A DNA stretch of 64,000 nucleotides from Thioalkalivibrio sp. ALJ16. Its GTDB lineage: Bacteria > Pseudomonadota > Gammaproteobacteria > Ectothiorhodospirales > Ectothiorhodospiraceae. The notes under the pieces are model-generated. The model did not search any database. It worked only from the letters and a program-made list of their open reading frames with translations, and had not been told where the DNA came from. The DNA lies in the NCBI RefSeq assembly GCF_000377345.1, contig NZ_KB898037.1:187412-251411 (forward strand). Direction: 5' to 3'. Below are positions 11,579 through 20,779 of this stretch, in pieces (positions within the stretch are counted from its first letter, which is position 1; each line of letters starts with the position of its first letter). The translations under genes were made by a program, and so were the position numbers.

Positions 11579-11749
11579 GCGGCCTCCAGAATCCTCGGTC
11601 GGGGCGGGCCCGGACAGATCTCGCGCGGCCGCGCAAAGCGGCCACCGTCAACAGGCTGCGAGGATACCAGCCCTGCAGATCAGCGTGGCATCTCCCCGCG
11701 CATCGCAGGCCTGAAGGCCCCGGCTGTATGCGCCTGCGTCCGGCCCGGG

Positions 11750-12634
11750 TCAGCCCGCGGCCCAGGTGGCTGCGAACGGGCGGTAGAACGCGGGGTCGGC
11801 GCTGGTGGCGCCCTGCAGGGTGCAGACCGCGGCCGCGAACTGCAGGGCGCGCTGGAGCGTGGTGGGCCAGGGCCAGCCGCGGTGCAGGCCGATGATGGCG
11901 ACACTGGCAAAGGCATCTCCGGCGCCCACCGCGTCGCGAAGGTGGCTGACCACCGGGGCCGGGGCGTGCCAGTGGCCACCGTCGGCGGCATGAATGGCGG
12001 CCCCGTCGGCGCCGTGGGTCACGATCAGTGCGGAGCCGATGGCGGCGCGCTGCAGCAGGGCGCCGGCGCGCTGGTCCGCCGGGAGGTCGGGTGCCAGGAT
12101 GGCGGCCTCGTCGGTGTTCAGCTTGACCACGTCCGCCCCGTGGATCAGCGCCAGCACGTCGTCTGGCGCATACCAGGGCGCGCGCAGGTTCACATCCACA
12201 AAGCGCTGCTGCGCGCGCGCCCGCAGGCGTTCCAGAAGGTCGTGATTGCCCGCGCGCAGCGCGAGCGTGCCGTGGTAGAGGAGCGGGCTGGTCGGCGGGA
12301 GCTGTTCGGCCCACTCGGCGGGGACGGCGTCGTATGCCTGGTCGGGCACGATGCTGTAGGCCGGTTCGCCGTCTTTCAGTGTCACCCGGACCTGACCGGT
12401 CGGGGCACTGGGGTGACGGTAGAGGCCGCGGGTGTCCATGCCGATTCCGGTCATGCGGGCCTGTACGTCCTCGCCCTCGGCATCGCGCCCGATGCCTCCG
12501 ACGAAGCACACGGTCTCGCCCAGCTGGTGCAGGTTCCAGGCGACGTTGAACGGGGCGCCGCCGAGTACGCGGCCGCCATCGGGAAAGACGTCGAACAGGG
12601 CCTCGCCCAGGATCAGATGCGGCGCCGCGCTCAC
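11750..12634 (-). CDS. PfkB-family carbohydrate kinase (fructokinase-like)
   Basis: This 294-residue ribokinase-fold sugar kinase shows the N-terminal GGAPFNVAWNLHQLG segment, VGGIGRDAEGEDV, and the C-terminal signature DAVGAGDAFASV with the catalytic Asp. The overall pattern resembles bacterial fructokinases, but the true substrate is not fixed by sequence. Its start overlaps the stop of the upstream diguanylate cyclase gene by 4 nt, which implies translational coupling. No sugar transporter or glycosidase lies nearby. Confidence 0.88.
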   Translation of the reverse strand: MSAAPHLILGEALFDVFPDGGRVLGGAPFNVAWNLHQLGETVCFVGGIGRDAEGEDVQARMTGIGMDTRGLYRHPSAPTGQVRVTLKDGEPAYSIVPDQAYDAVPAEWAEQLPPTSPLLYHGTLALRAGNHDLLERLRARAQQRFVDVNLRAPWYAPDDVLALIHGADVVKLNTDEAAILAPDLPADQRAGALLQRAAIGSALIVTHGADGAAIHAADGGHWHAPAPVVSHLRDAVGAGDAFASVAIIGLHRGWPWPTTLQRALQFAAAVCTLQGATSADPAFYRPFAATWAAG

Positions 12635-13917
12635 GACCCGGCCCGTTCGATGCGGTCGCGGCCGTGCTTCTTGGCCTGCAGGAGCGCGTGGTCGGCGGCG
12701 TCGAAGATCGCCTCGGGCGTGACGGTGGGGTCGACCCCGACAAGGCCGGCGGAAATGGTCACCTTGAGCCGGGTATTGCCCGCCCGTACCACCAGGCGGT
12801 CCACGGCCTGGCGGATGGTGTCGGCGTGCGCATGAGCCGCGTCCGGTTCGCGATGGATGATCATCACGAACTCCTCGCCGCCGTAGCGTGCGACGAAGTC
12901 AGGCGTCTGTACGCCCTCGGCGAGGATCTCGGCGACCGCGCGCAGGACCTTGTCGCCCGCGGAGTGGCCGTACTGGTCGTTGATCGCCTTGAAGTGGTCG
13001 ATGTCCCAGACCAGGAGGGAAGCGGAGCCGGCTGATATCAGTTCTCCGGGCAGTGCCCGGAGACGCTGCTCGAAAGCATTGCGGTTGGGCAGGCCGGTCA
13101 GGCCGTCGCGGGAGGCCTCGGCGCGGGCCTGTTCCAGACGGTTGCGCAGGGCCTGCACCTGGCCTTCCAGGCTGCGGCCCTTGGAGCGCAGGGCGCGGTT
13201 GCGTTCCTCGGCGACGCGCAGTTCCGTTTCCTGGGCGTCACGAAAGTGGGTGACGCGCTCGATCATGCGGTCGAGACCGCGCGAGACCTCGTCGCGCAGG
13301 GTGGGGAGATCGTTGCCATGCAGCACCCGGTCACGGATGTGCTCGGCGTCCCCGGCGATCCCGGCGTGCAGCTCGGAGACCGACTTGCGGGCACGCTGGC
13401 CGCGTGCGGCGTCTTCCGACAGTGCGGTGTCGACATCCTCCAGCCGGTGCCAGATTTCGCCAACCACTTCGGTCAGCTCCTCGCGTTCGGTCATGGCCTT
13501 CTGGCACTTGTCGTGCAGCACCAGAAACAGGCGGCCGAGGGTGCGTTCGATTTCGGTCTTGTCGCGGCGGTCGCTGGCCCGGTTCAGGGCATCGAGCTCG
13601 GAGTCGAGAAATTCGAAGCCATGCAGGCCACGGCGCACGACCTCGAGGATGCCCTCGGCGAGGTCCTGGCGCTGGTCGCTGGAGCGCACGGCATCGGCGA
13701 GCTGGCCGCTCAGGCGATCCAGCCAGGCGGTATCGCCGGGGTCCGACTCGATGGCGCGGGTGAGGTCGCGCACCGCACCCTCCAGGGCGGGTACTCGGGC
13801 CGACACCACGGCGAGGGCGCGCAGTGCCACACGGCGGATCGCGTCCTGCAGGACCCGTTCTCGGTCCAGCGAGCGCTCGAGCTCGATGATGGTCCTGCGC
13901 AGGTCGCTCTCGGACAT
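12631..13917 (-). CDS. Soluble diguanylate cyclase with long helical N-terminus
   Basis: This 428-residue cytoplasmic protein has no membrane helix. About 250 N-terminal residues are charged and helical with coiled-coil character, including a segment that ends in ERNRALRSKGRSLEGQVQAL. A GGDEF domain follows with the GGEEF active site and DIDHFKAINDQYGH. The residue expected to be Arg in the RxxD inhibitory site is Gln (QTPD before the catalytic loop), so product inhibition may be weak. The ATG at 13917 is preferred over a GTG at 13944 because GGGA precedes it at useful spacing. It is coupled to the downstream PfkB kinase. Confidence 0.9.
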   Translation of the reverse strand: MSESDLRRTIIELERSLDRERVLQDAIRRVALRALAVVSARVPALEGAVRDLTRAIESDPGDTAWLDRLSGQLADAVRSSDQRQDLAEGILEVVRRGLHGFEFLDSELDALNRASDRRDKTEIERTLGRLFLVLHDKCQKAMTEREELTEVVGEIWHRLEDVDTALSEDAARGQRARKSVSELHAGIAGDAEHIRDRVLHGNDLPTLRDEVSRGLDRMIERVTHFRDAQETELRVAEERNRALRSKGRSLEGQVQALRNRLEQARAEASRDGLTGLPNRNAFEQRLRALPGELISAGSASLLVWDIDHFKAINDQYGHSAGDKVLRAVAEILAEGVQTPDFVARYGGEEFVMIIHREPDAAHAHADTIRQAVDRLVVRAGNTRLKVTISAGLVGVDPTVTPEAIFDAADHALLQAKKHGRDRIERAGS

Positions 13918-14003
13918 CGGGTGGATTCCCGGGGTGTGAAACACCTAATTTAAACGTGGATGGGCGCTGGATGCCACCGGGCGGCCGCTGAATCGGTGTT
14001 GCC

Positions 14004-14891
14004 CTAGCCGCCGACGCTTGCTGTGTGCGATTCGTGCAGGGCCTGGCGCTGGGGCAGTTCGATCTCGATGCCGACCGGCAGGTGATCGGACAGGGCCACG
14101 TTATAGACGCGCACGTCACTGACATGCAGGCTCGGGGTAAGCAGGATGTGGTCGAACACCAGGCGCGGGTCCCAGGCGGGGTAGGTCGCGGGACAGGCCA
14201 TCGGTTCCATCAGGCCGGTGCGGGCGACCAGATGACGCAGTTCCTCGCTGTCCTGCTGGCAGTTCAGGTCGCCCATGACCACTGCATGCGGCAGGTCCTG
14301 GATATGCTCCGCGACGTACGCCAGCTGGGATTTGCGGGTGCGCTTGCCCAGGGCCAGGTGCAGCAGGAAAAGCACCAGCTCCTCGCCATCGCCCATCGCA
14401 TAGTGGGCCTCGATCGCACCGCGCCCGGGCAGGGCACCGGGGAGTCGGTGCATCTCGACCCGGTCGGGCTCCAGCCGCGAGAACAGGGCAAGGGAATGCT
14501 TGGCGAACTGCCCGAGGTCGCGGTTGATGCGGTTGTAGGTGTACGGGAACCGGGCGCGCTCGGAGAGATACGACGCGAGGTCGACGAAATTGCTGCGGAT
14601 GCTGCCGCCGTCCAGTTCCTGGACGCCGACGATATCGAATTCGGAGATGAATCGGGCCACGCGGTCGAGGTTATCCATGCGCCCGCCATACGGCAGCACG
14701 TGCTTCCAGCTGTTGGTCACGTAGTGGTGCAGCCGCGAGGAATGGATGCCGACCTGGGCATTGAAGCTGAGCAGCCGCAGGCGCTGGCTGTCCGGTTCGT
14801 GCTGGTGGGCAAGCTGACGCGGGGCGTCGTCCTCGGATCTTGAGGTTGGCGCGGGTGCGCCAGGTTCCCGACGGGTCGCGACTGAATTCAT
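14004..14891 (-). CDS. Endonuclease/exonuclease/phosphatase (EEP) family protein
   Basis: This 295-residue metal-dependent phosphohydrolase has the EEP-fold landmarks in order: LLSFNAQVG, VGVQELDGG (metal-ligand Glu), VVMGDLNCQQ, FDHILLT and the closing SDHLPVGIEIEL with the catalytic His. There is no signal peptide, and the first 30 residues are polar and low-complexity. The substrate could be nucleic acid or a phospholipid/inositol phosphate. It follows acetolactate synthase at a 37-nt gap on the same strand and may belong to the end of the cytochrome c maturation transcript. Confidence 0.9.
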   Translation of the reverse strand: MNSVATRREPGAPAPTSRSEDDAPRQLAHQHEPDSQRLRLLSFNAQVGIHSSRLHHYVTNSWKHVLPYGGRMDNLDRVARFISEFDIVGVQELDGGSIRSNFVDLASYLSERARFPYTYNRINRDLGQFAKHSLALFSRLEPDRVEMHRLPGALPGRGAIEAHYAMGDGEELVLFLLHLALGKRTRKSQLAYVAEHIQDLPHAVVMGDLNCQQDSEELRHLVARTGLMEPMACPATYPAWDPRLVFDHILLTPSLHVSDVRVYNVALSDHLPVGIEIELPQRQALHESHTASVGG

Positions 14892-14928
14892 CGCGGGTGG
14901 TCTCCTGCTGGAGGGAAAGTCCGTGTTC

Positions 14929-16569
14929 CTAGAATGGACAAACCAGCTCGCCCAAACGTTCCGTCAGCTTCAGGTTCTCGCTGTAATCCACCGGGCAGTC
15001 GATCACGGTAACCCCGGGTTGGGCCAGGGCCTCGCGCAGGGCCTGCTCCAGGCTGTCACCGGGTTCGATGCGTACGCCCCGGGCGCCGAAGGATTGCGCC
15101 AGCTGGACGAAATCGGGGTTCCCGAACTCCACGAAGGCCTTGCGCCCGTATTCGCGCACCTGTTTCCACTCGATCAGCCCGTAGGCATTGTCGTTCCAGA
15201 TCAGGACGACAAAGTTCAGCCCCAGGCGGACCGCCGTCTCCAGTTCCTGCACATTCATCAGGAACCCGGCATCGCCGGTCACGGCGACGACCTGGCGTTC
15301 CGGGTGCAGCTTGGTGGCGGCAATCGCGCCAGGCAGGGCAATGCCCATGCTGGCGAAGCCGTTGGAGATCAGGCAGGTGTTGGGCAGCTCGCAGCGGAAC
15401 ATGCGCGCCATCCAGAGCTTGTGGGCACCGACATCGGTAATCATGATCGCGTCGAGATCGGCGGCCGTGCGCAGGTCCCAGATCAGCTTCTGCGGCTTGA
15501 GCGGCACCTGGGTGTCGGCGCGGTGCTCGTTCATGTCGTCGATCAGGCTCTGGCGCAGCGGCCGCAGGATGGTCTCTTCCCGCGGGGTGACCTGTTCGGC
15601 CAGGCGCAGCAGGCAGGTGGTGAGGTCGCCCAGCACCTCGGCGGTCACGTTGTAATGGCCGTCGATCTCGGCCGGCGCCGAGTCGATGTGGATCAGGGTG
15701 CGGTCGCCATCAGGGTGCCAGAAGCTCGGCGGATACTCGACCAGGTCGTAGCCGATGCAGACGATCACATCGGCCTTGTGGAACCCGAAGTTCACGAAAT
15801 CCTGGCTCTGCAGGCCGACCGAGCCCAGTGCCAGCGGATGCCGGAAGGGCAGTACGCCCTTGGCCATGAAGGTATTGGCGACCGGGATGTTCAGCGCATT
15901 GGCGAGGTGGGCGAGGGCCCCGCTGGCGCCGGACCGGATGACACCGTTCCCGGCGAGGATCAGCGGATGGTGGGCCTCGTTCAGCAACCGCGCCGCGGCC
16001 TCCAGCGAGGCATCGGCCGGCACCGCCGCCGCGCCGGTATGCACGGGAAGGGGCGGGTTGGGGCACGGCTGCGAGGCGATGTTCTCCGGCAGCTCGAAGA
16101 AGCTGGCGCCGGGCTTGCCGCCTTCCGCCCACTTGAAGGCCTTGCGCACCACCTCCGGAAGGATCTCGGGCTCGACCACGCTGGAGCTGTACTTGGTGAT
16201 CGGCTGGAACAGGCCCTTCAGGTCGAGGACCTGGTGCGATTCCTTGTGCAGGCGGTGGGTGCTGGCCTGGCCGGCAATCGCCACGAGGGGTGCGTGATCC
16301 ATGTTGGCGTCGGCGACACCGGTGATCAGGTTGGTGGCCCCGGGACCCAGGGTTGCCAGGCACACGCCTGCCTTGCCCGACAGACGCCCATGGACGTCGG
16401 CCATGAAGGCGGCACCCTGTTCGTGGCGGGTGGTGACGAACTCGATGGAGGAGTCGGCGAGGGCATCGAGAACCGCCATGTTCTCCTCGCCGGGGAGGCC
16501 GAAGATGCGGTCCACGCCCTCCTGCTCCAGGCACTCGACCAGGCGCTGGGCGGTGGTCGGGGTGCTCAT
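14929..16569 (-). CDS. alsS: Acetolactate synthase, catabolic AlsS-like
   Basis: This is a 546-residue ThDP enzyme that joins two pyruvates into acetolactate. Visible features are the catalytic Glu region TTRHEQGAAFMADVHGR, GPGATNLITGVADANMDHAP, the central Rossmann-like domain and the ThDP-Mg motif GDAGFLMNVQELETA leading to WNDNAYGLI. The length and the absence of a regulatory ilvH-type subunit beside it favour the stand-alone AlsS type over IlvB. No acetolactate decarboxylase (alsD) is present in the window. It lies 39 nt downstream of dsbA on the same strand, an unexpected place for this enzyme. Confidence 0.87.
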   Translation of the reverse strand: MSTPTTAQRLVECLEQEGVDRIFGLPGEENMAVLDALADSSIEFVTTRHEQGAAFMADVHGRLSGKAGVCLATLGPGATNLITGVADANMDHAPLVAIAGQASTHRLHKESHQVLDLKGLFQPITKYSSSVVEPEILPEVVRKAFKWAEGGKPGASFFELPENIASQPCPNPPLPVHTGAAAVPADASLEAAARLLNEAHHPLILAGNGVIRSGASGALAHLANALNIPVANTFMAKGVLPFRHPLALGSVGLQSQDFVNFGFHKADVIVCIGYDLVEYPPSFWHPDGDRTLIHIDSAPAEIDGHYNVTAEVLGDLTTCLLRLAEQVTPREETILRPLRQSLIDDMNEHRADTQVPLKPQKLIWDLRTAADLDAIMITDVGAHKLWMARMFRCELPNTCLISNGFASMGIALPGAIAATKLHPERQVVAVTGDAGFLMNVQELETAVRLGLNFVVLIWNDNAYGLIEWKQVREYGRKAFVEFGNPDFVQLAQSFGARGVRIEPGDSLEQALREALAQPGVTVIDCPVDYSENLKLTERLGELVCPF

Positions 16570-16608
16570 GCTGAAGATGCCCCGGCGAACCGGGGCATGT
16601 GCTGCGCG

Positions 16609-17241
16609 CTAACCGCGGGCACGTTCGATCAGGAAATCAGCGACTTCCAGCATCTCGTCGTGGCCACCGGCCATGCTGGCGGAGACGATGGCCTCGCCGT
16701 TGATGACCAGCGTGGGTACGCCGCCGACGCCGTAGTCCTGCACGGCCTCGGTGGCAGCGACGATCCGGCGGCGAACCGCGTCGGAGCGCATCGTCTCCCG
16801 GAACTCGTCCGCATCCAGACCGCGCTGGTTGATGAAGCGCAGGATCGCGCTCTCCGAACGCAGCTGGCGGCCCTGGTCGTGGATGGCGTCATAGAACGGC
16901 TGGTGGACTTCATCCAGCACGCCCAGCTTCTCCGCCGCGTAGAACACGCGGGCATGCAGCGCCCAGACGTCGTTCATCGGGGCCGGGAGGTACTCGAACT
17001 GGACGTCATCCGCCAGGCTGGGCTTCCAGGCCTGGACCTTGGGCTCGAAGGAGTAGCAGTGCGGGCAGCCGTACCAGAACACCTCGACCACCTGGATCTT
17101 GCCGTCTTCCAGGCCGGTATCCAGCGCGGGCTGGATGGCGCGATAGTGCTGGCCCTCGCGGAACTCGGCCGCGAGGGCCGTTCCGGTTGCCAGGAGAAGG
17201 CCGGCGCCGCCTACGGCGCCCATGAATTCACGACGCTTCAT
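16609..17241 (-). CDS. dsbA: Thiol:disulfide interchange protein DsbA
   Basis: This is a periplasmic thioredoxin-fold oxidase that introduces disulfides. The 210-residue precursor begins MKRREFMGAVGGAGLLLATG, which has a twin-arginine-like RRxF pattern. The active site CPHC is at residues 59-62 in EVFWYGCPHCYSFEP, and the cis-proline loop is GVGGVPTLVING. The gene starts directly after the ccsA stop (the two codons are adjacent), so it belongs to the cytochrome c maturation unit. There it probably manages the apocytochrome cysteines that must be oxidised and reduced before heme attachment. Confidence 0.94.
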   Translation of the reverse strand: MKRREFMGAVGGAGLLLATGTALAAEFREGQHYRAIQPALDTGLEDGKIQVVEVFWYGCPHCYSFEPKVQAWKPSLADDVQFEYLPAPMNDVWALHARVFYAAEKLGVLDEVHQPFYDAIHDQGRQLRSESAILRFINQRGLDADEFRETMRSDAVRRRIVAATEAVQDYGVGGVPTLVINGEAIVSASMAGGHDEMLEVADFLIERARG

Positions 17242-18414
17242 TTACAGCTCTCCGTAGGAGTGCAGACCGGACAGGAACATGTTCACGCCCAGGAAGGTGA
17301 AGGTGGTGACGAACAGCCCGATGATCGCCCACCAGGCCATGACCGGCCCGCGCCAGCCCTTGGTGAAGCGCATGTGCAGCCAGGCGGCGTAGGTCAGCCA
17401 CAGGATCAGGCTCCAGGTCTCCTTCGGATCCCAGGTCCAGTAGCCGCCCCAGGCCTCGGCGGCCCACATCGCGCCGAGCACGGTGGCGATGGTGAAGAAG
17501 GCAAAGCCGATCGCGATTGCCTTGTACATCACGCTGTCCAGCGCTTCCTTGCTGGGGATGCGCTGGGTAATGGCGGCATCGGGACGGGTGCGTTCAAGGC
17601 GGTGCTTGATCAGGTAGGCCACACCCAGCATGGCGGCGATGGCAAAGCCACCGTAACCGACGAAGTTGGTCGGCACGTGGATCTTCATCCACCAGCTGTT
17701 CAGGGCCGGTACCAGCGGCTCGACGATGTGGGCGTCGCGGGTGAACATGTACCACAGCAGGAAGGTGACCGAGGCCGCGATGACCAGCATCACGAACGCA
17801 CCCATGGTGCGCTGGCCTGTGCGGCTCTCGTAGTACAAGTACATCAGCGTGGTCAGGGCGGCCAGCAGGATGAACACCTCGTACAGGTTGGCGACCGGGA
17901 TATAGCCCCAGGTCGGATCGGTCAGGTAGATCTCGCGCCAGCGCACCAGCAGAGCCATGAAGCCGGCGCCGGCGCCAATCCAGGCGAAGGCGCCGCCGAC
18001 GCGGGTGGGGAAATCGGAGCGGCTGAACAGCCCGGTGACGTACGCGACGGTGGAGAGGTACAGGAACACGCTCATCCACATTACGCCGGCCTGACCCGAA
18101 CCCACGTAATTCAGCCAGAAGTTGGTGCTGCCGCGGGCGAGGTCATCGCCGTACAGCCAGACGCCAAACAGTGCGAGGGCCCCGACGATGATCGAGAAGG
18201 CCTGCCAGGGCCGCCAGAACCAGCCCACCCAGGCGCTGAGAGCGACCGCGAGGATCAACCCGCCGGTGTCGTAGCGGTCCATCATGTGGCCGTATTGCCA
18301 GAAGGCGATCACGCCAACGGCGATCGTCAGGGCGATGTATGCCCAGTCTCGCGGCTGGATGCGCCGGAAGATGCCGGGGCGTTCGAAATCCAGGGCCTCG
18401 TGAGGGACTGACAT
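17242..18414 (-). CDS. ccsA: System II cytochrome c maturation heme-handling protein CcsA
   Basis: This 390-residue multi-helix membrane protein pairs with ResB to export heme and attach it to CxxCH motifs. The tryptophan-rich heme motif is clear: WGGYWTWDPKETWSLILWL. The start at 18414 (MSVPHEALDF) is set by a strong ribosome site, GGAGGAG, and lies 26 nt after the resB stop; a longer frame reaching into resB is rejected. The C-terminus ends with FLGVNMFLSGLHSYGEL, typical for the family. The protein is called CcsB in some nomenclatures. Confidence 0.94.
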   Translation of the reverse strand: MSVPHEALDFERPGIFRRIQPRDWAYIALTIAVGVIAFWQYGHMMDRYDTGGLILAVALSAWVGWFWRPWQAFSIIVGALALFGVWLYGDDLARGSTNFWLNYVGSGQAGVMWMSVFLYLSTVAYVTGLFSRSDFPTRVGGAFAWIGAGAGFMALLVRWREIYLTDPTWGYIPVANLYEVFILLAALTTLMYLYYESRTGQRTMGAFVMLVIAASVTFLLWYMFTRDAHIVEPLVPALNSWWMKIHVPTNFVGYGGFAIAAMLGVAYLIKHRLERTRPDAAITQRIPSKEALDSVMYKAIAIGFAFFTIATVLGAMWAAEAWGGYWTWDPKETWSLILWLTYAAWLHMRFTKGWRGPVMAWWAIIGLFVTTFTFLGVNMFLSGLHSYGEL

Positions 18415-18440
18415 GGGGTGCTCCTCCGACTGCTTAGCTT

Positions 18441-20516
18441 CTAGTCGTTCTTGTTGTTGGACTGATGGGTGCTGCCGCTGTTGTTCGCATCGACCGGCTT
18501 CTGATCGATGATCCACCGCTTAAGATGCGCGAAACGATCCTCGAATTCCACCTGATGACGATTACTGGTGCCCGCCATCACCACGTGGGTGCCCGTGCCG
18601 TCCTCGCGCCGCCGCGCCATGATCCACAGGCGCTGGTAGGACACGTAGAACAGTAGGAAGATTCCGACAATCAGCATCACGCTGCCGGTATAGACCGTGC
18701 TCTGACCGGGCGCGCGGGCAATCTGCAGGCCCGAGGCCTCGCGGTGCTCGAAGTCCTTCAGGTGGAAGAAGAACGGCGACTGGTAGAGGCTGATCGCGTT
18801 GATCGCCGAGATCGTGTCTTCCAGGAAGCGCTGTTCCTCCTCCTGGATCGAGACCACGCCTTCATCTTGCAGGACTTCCATGTACAGGCCTTGCAGCCCC
18901 GCGTGCAGGATACGGATCATCAGGTCACGCATTGCGTCCAGGCGCTCCGGCGGTACCCGGCGTTCGATTTCTTCGTGCACGGCCATGTAGCCGCCACGGG
19001 CAAACAGGCCCATTAGCTCGGCGGTGGTGGTGGCGATGGCCTGGTTCTGTTCGTCCGGGACCGTGTCATCGTCACGCGCGACCTGGCGTGCGATCGCATT
19101 GCGCACGTCTGCGTTATGCAGCATGGCCAGGTAGGTGCGGAAGCGTTCCAGCGAGTCGTCGGCGTCCGCCGGCAGGAACAGGTAGTGGAATTCGTCCGCC
19201 GGGCTTTCGCGCACGCCGCTGAGGAAGTACATCGCGCCTTCCTGCAGGGCCGGGCGCTGATAATTGCGGTAGTACAGCCCGTGCCCGGTACGGTCCATCA
19301 GGCGGAAATCGAAGCTCGGCCCCATGTGCCGGTTCTCGCGTACGCCGTCCTCGTCCAGCAGCTGGATGACGTTCTCCAGGCGGAAATTGATGAACTCGAT
19401 GATGCGGGTGTCGCCATCGGGGGTCGGGACCTCCATCTCCTGGAACACGCGCCCCGGGACCTCGAGTTCACGCAGGGCCTCGGCGCCCAGCGGGATCGCG
19501 TCGATATCCAGCCGGGTGCCGCCGTCGGCAAAGCTGGCCTGATAGATCGCGTAGCCGTTGTAGATCAGCGGGTGGTTGACCGAGATGGTGTGCCGCAGCG
19601 GCTCGTCCCGGTTCGGGTCGTGGATGATCAGGTCGGATTCGTACGAGCTCTCGGCGCCGGTGGAGAAGCGCTCGATGCGGAATTCCTCCAGCTCGATACG
19701 GAACGGCAGCTCCTGAACGAAGTAGCCCTCGCGCATCGGCAGGAACACCACGTTCGCCGACGCGCCTTCGGGGATCTCCACCGAGCCGCGGAAGGACGGG
19801 TTCCACGCCGGCACCCAGGCCGAACGCGGGACCTCGGAGACCGGCACGCTGCGCGTCTCGATCTCGAGGTTTCCGAGCCACTCGTTGATCTTCAGCAGGG
19901 TCGTGCCGTCGGCCAGGGCACCGACACAGATCACCACGATGCCGACATGGGTCAGCAGGTAGCCCATGCGGTTCCAGCGCCCGCGCATGGCGGCGATCAC
20001 CGTGTGTCCATCGTGGGTCTTCTCGCGGGCGCGGAAGCCCTGCGCCTTGAGCACCCGGTGCGCATGCTTCAGGAACTCGTCCTGCGACTGGTCCAACTCC
20101 GCCGTGGCAGAGGAGTTGAACGCGCGCAGCGACTTTTCCTTGACCTGCGTGTTGTAGCGGCGCAGGTCCTTCAGCAGCCCGGGGGTCTGGCGATACACGC
20201 AGAACGAGGTCGAGATCACCAGGAATGCCACCACCAGCAGGAACCAGGTGGCCGAGTAGACCTGATACAGCCCCATGCCGGCGAAGATCTCGTGCCAGAA
20301 CGGGCCGTAATCCATCAGATATTCGATGTAGGGCTCGTTCTGCACCAGCACGGTGCCGATGACCGAGGCAATCGCAAGGGCCACCAGCAGCGTGATCGCA
20401 AGGCTCATCGAGCCCATGAAATCGACGATGATGCGGCTGCGTCGTGGCTGGCGGGCGGCCTTCGGGCGGGATGCGGGGGGCGCGCCGGCGGCTGCGGTCT
20501 GATCGTTATTCGACAT
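18441..20516 (-). CDS. resB: System II cytochrome c maturation protein ResB
   Basis: This is a 691-residue ResB/Ccs1 family membrane protein. An N-terminal pair of helices (SLAITLLVALAIASVIGTVL and ATWFLLVVAFLVISTSF), a third near residue 200, a large periplasmic domain of about 400 residues and a final helix (VMLIVGIFLLFYVSYQRLW) give the expected topology. The start chosen is MSNNDQTAAAG at 20516. ccsA follows closely. Together they replace the Ccm (system I) pathway that many other gammaproteobacteria use. Confidence 0.93.
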   Translation of the reverse strand: MSNNDQTAAAGAPPASRPKAARQPRRSRIIVDFMGSMSLAITLLVALAIASVIGTVLVQNEPYIEYLMDYGPFWHEIFAGMGLYQVYSATWFLLVVAFLVISTSFCVYRQTPGLLKDLRRYNTQVKEKSLRAFNSSATAELDQSQDEFLKHAHRVLKAQGFRAREKTHDGHTVIAAMRGRWNRMGYLLTHVGIVVICVGALADGTTLLKINEWLGNLEIETRSVPVSEVPRSAWVPAWNPSFRGSVEIPEGASANVVFLPMREGYFVQELPFRIELEEFRIERFSTGAESSYESDLIIHDPNRDEPLRHTISVNHPLIYNGYAIYQASFADGGTRLDIDAIPLGAEALRELEVPGRVFQEMEVPTPDGDTRIIEFINFRLENVIQLLDEDGVRENRHMGPSFDFRLMDRTGHGLYYRNYQRPALQEGAMYFLSGVRESPADEFHYLFLPADADDSLERFRTYLAMLHNADVRNAIARQVARDDDTVPDEQNQAIATTTAELMGLFARGGYMAVHEEIERRVPPERLDAMRDLMIRILHAGLQGLYMEVLQDEGVVSIQEEEQRFLEDTISAINAISLYQSPFFFHLKDFEHREASGLQIARAPGQSTVYTGSVMLIVGIFLLFYVSYQRLWIMARRREDGTGTHVVMAGTSNRHQVEFEDRFAHLKRWIIDQKPVDANNSGSTHQSNNKND

Positions 20517-20541
20517 TCTAGAACCTGCTTTAACCCTCGCG

Positions 20542-20571
20542 ACTATGCGAAGCAACCCGTCGGGGGTTCAA
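20542..20571 (-). promoter_or_regulatory. Candidate sigma70 promoter for resB-ccsA-dsbA
   Basis: On the minus strand TTGAAC is followed after 18 bp by CATAGT. Each hexamer matches the consensus at four of six positions. The predicted transcription start is about 20 nt upstream of the resB ATG. The upstream cytochrome c4 gene has its own terminator, so an independent promoter here is expected. Confidence 0.42.
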
Positions 20572-20700
20572 TTTCCAAGACAAACAGCACGGGCGTTTCC
20601 CGGACATCAAATGGACCGGCGGCGAGCCGGGGAGTTCGGCCTTGCCCCACCAAGACGCAGCCGGTCGCGTGTGCATTCCCGGAGCGCATTTTTTCGATCC

Positions 20701-20728
20701 AAAGAAAAGGGGCGGCCATGGCCGCCCC
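20701..20728 (-). terminator. Intrinsic terminator after cytochrome c4
   Basis: On the minus strand an 8-bp perfect GC stem (GGGGCGGC / GCCGCCCC) with a CATG loop is followed by TTTTCTTT. It lies about 50 nt past the cytochrome c4 stop codon and separates that gene from resB. Confidence 0.88.
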
Positions 20729-20779
20729 CATCCCTGGCTATTCGCGCCGCCGATCCTGCGCGGCGTCCTGCAGCCGGAC

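Noticed and set aside
13931-13943. Small palindrome GGTGT-GAA-ACACC before the soluble diguanylate cyclase
   Set aside because: Only five-base arms; it may be chance and there is no supporting promoter.
14923-18411. Open frame of 1162 codons antisense to alsS, dsbA and ccsA
   Set aside because: Same cause: shadow of high-GC coding DNA spanning three unrelated real genes.
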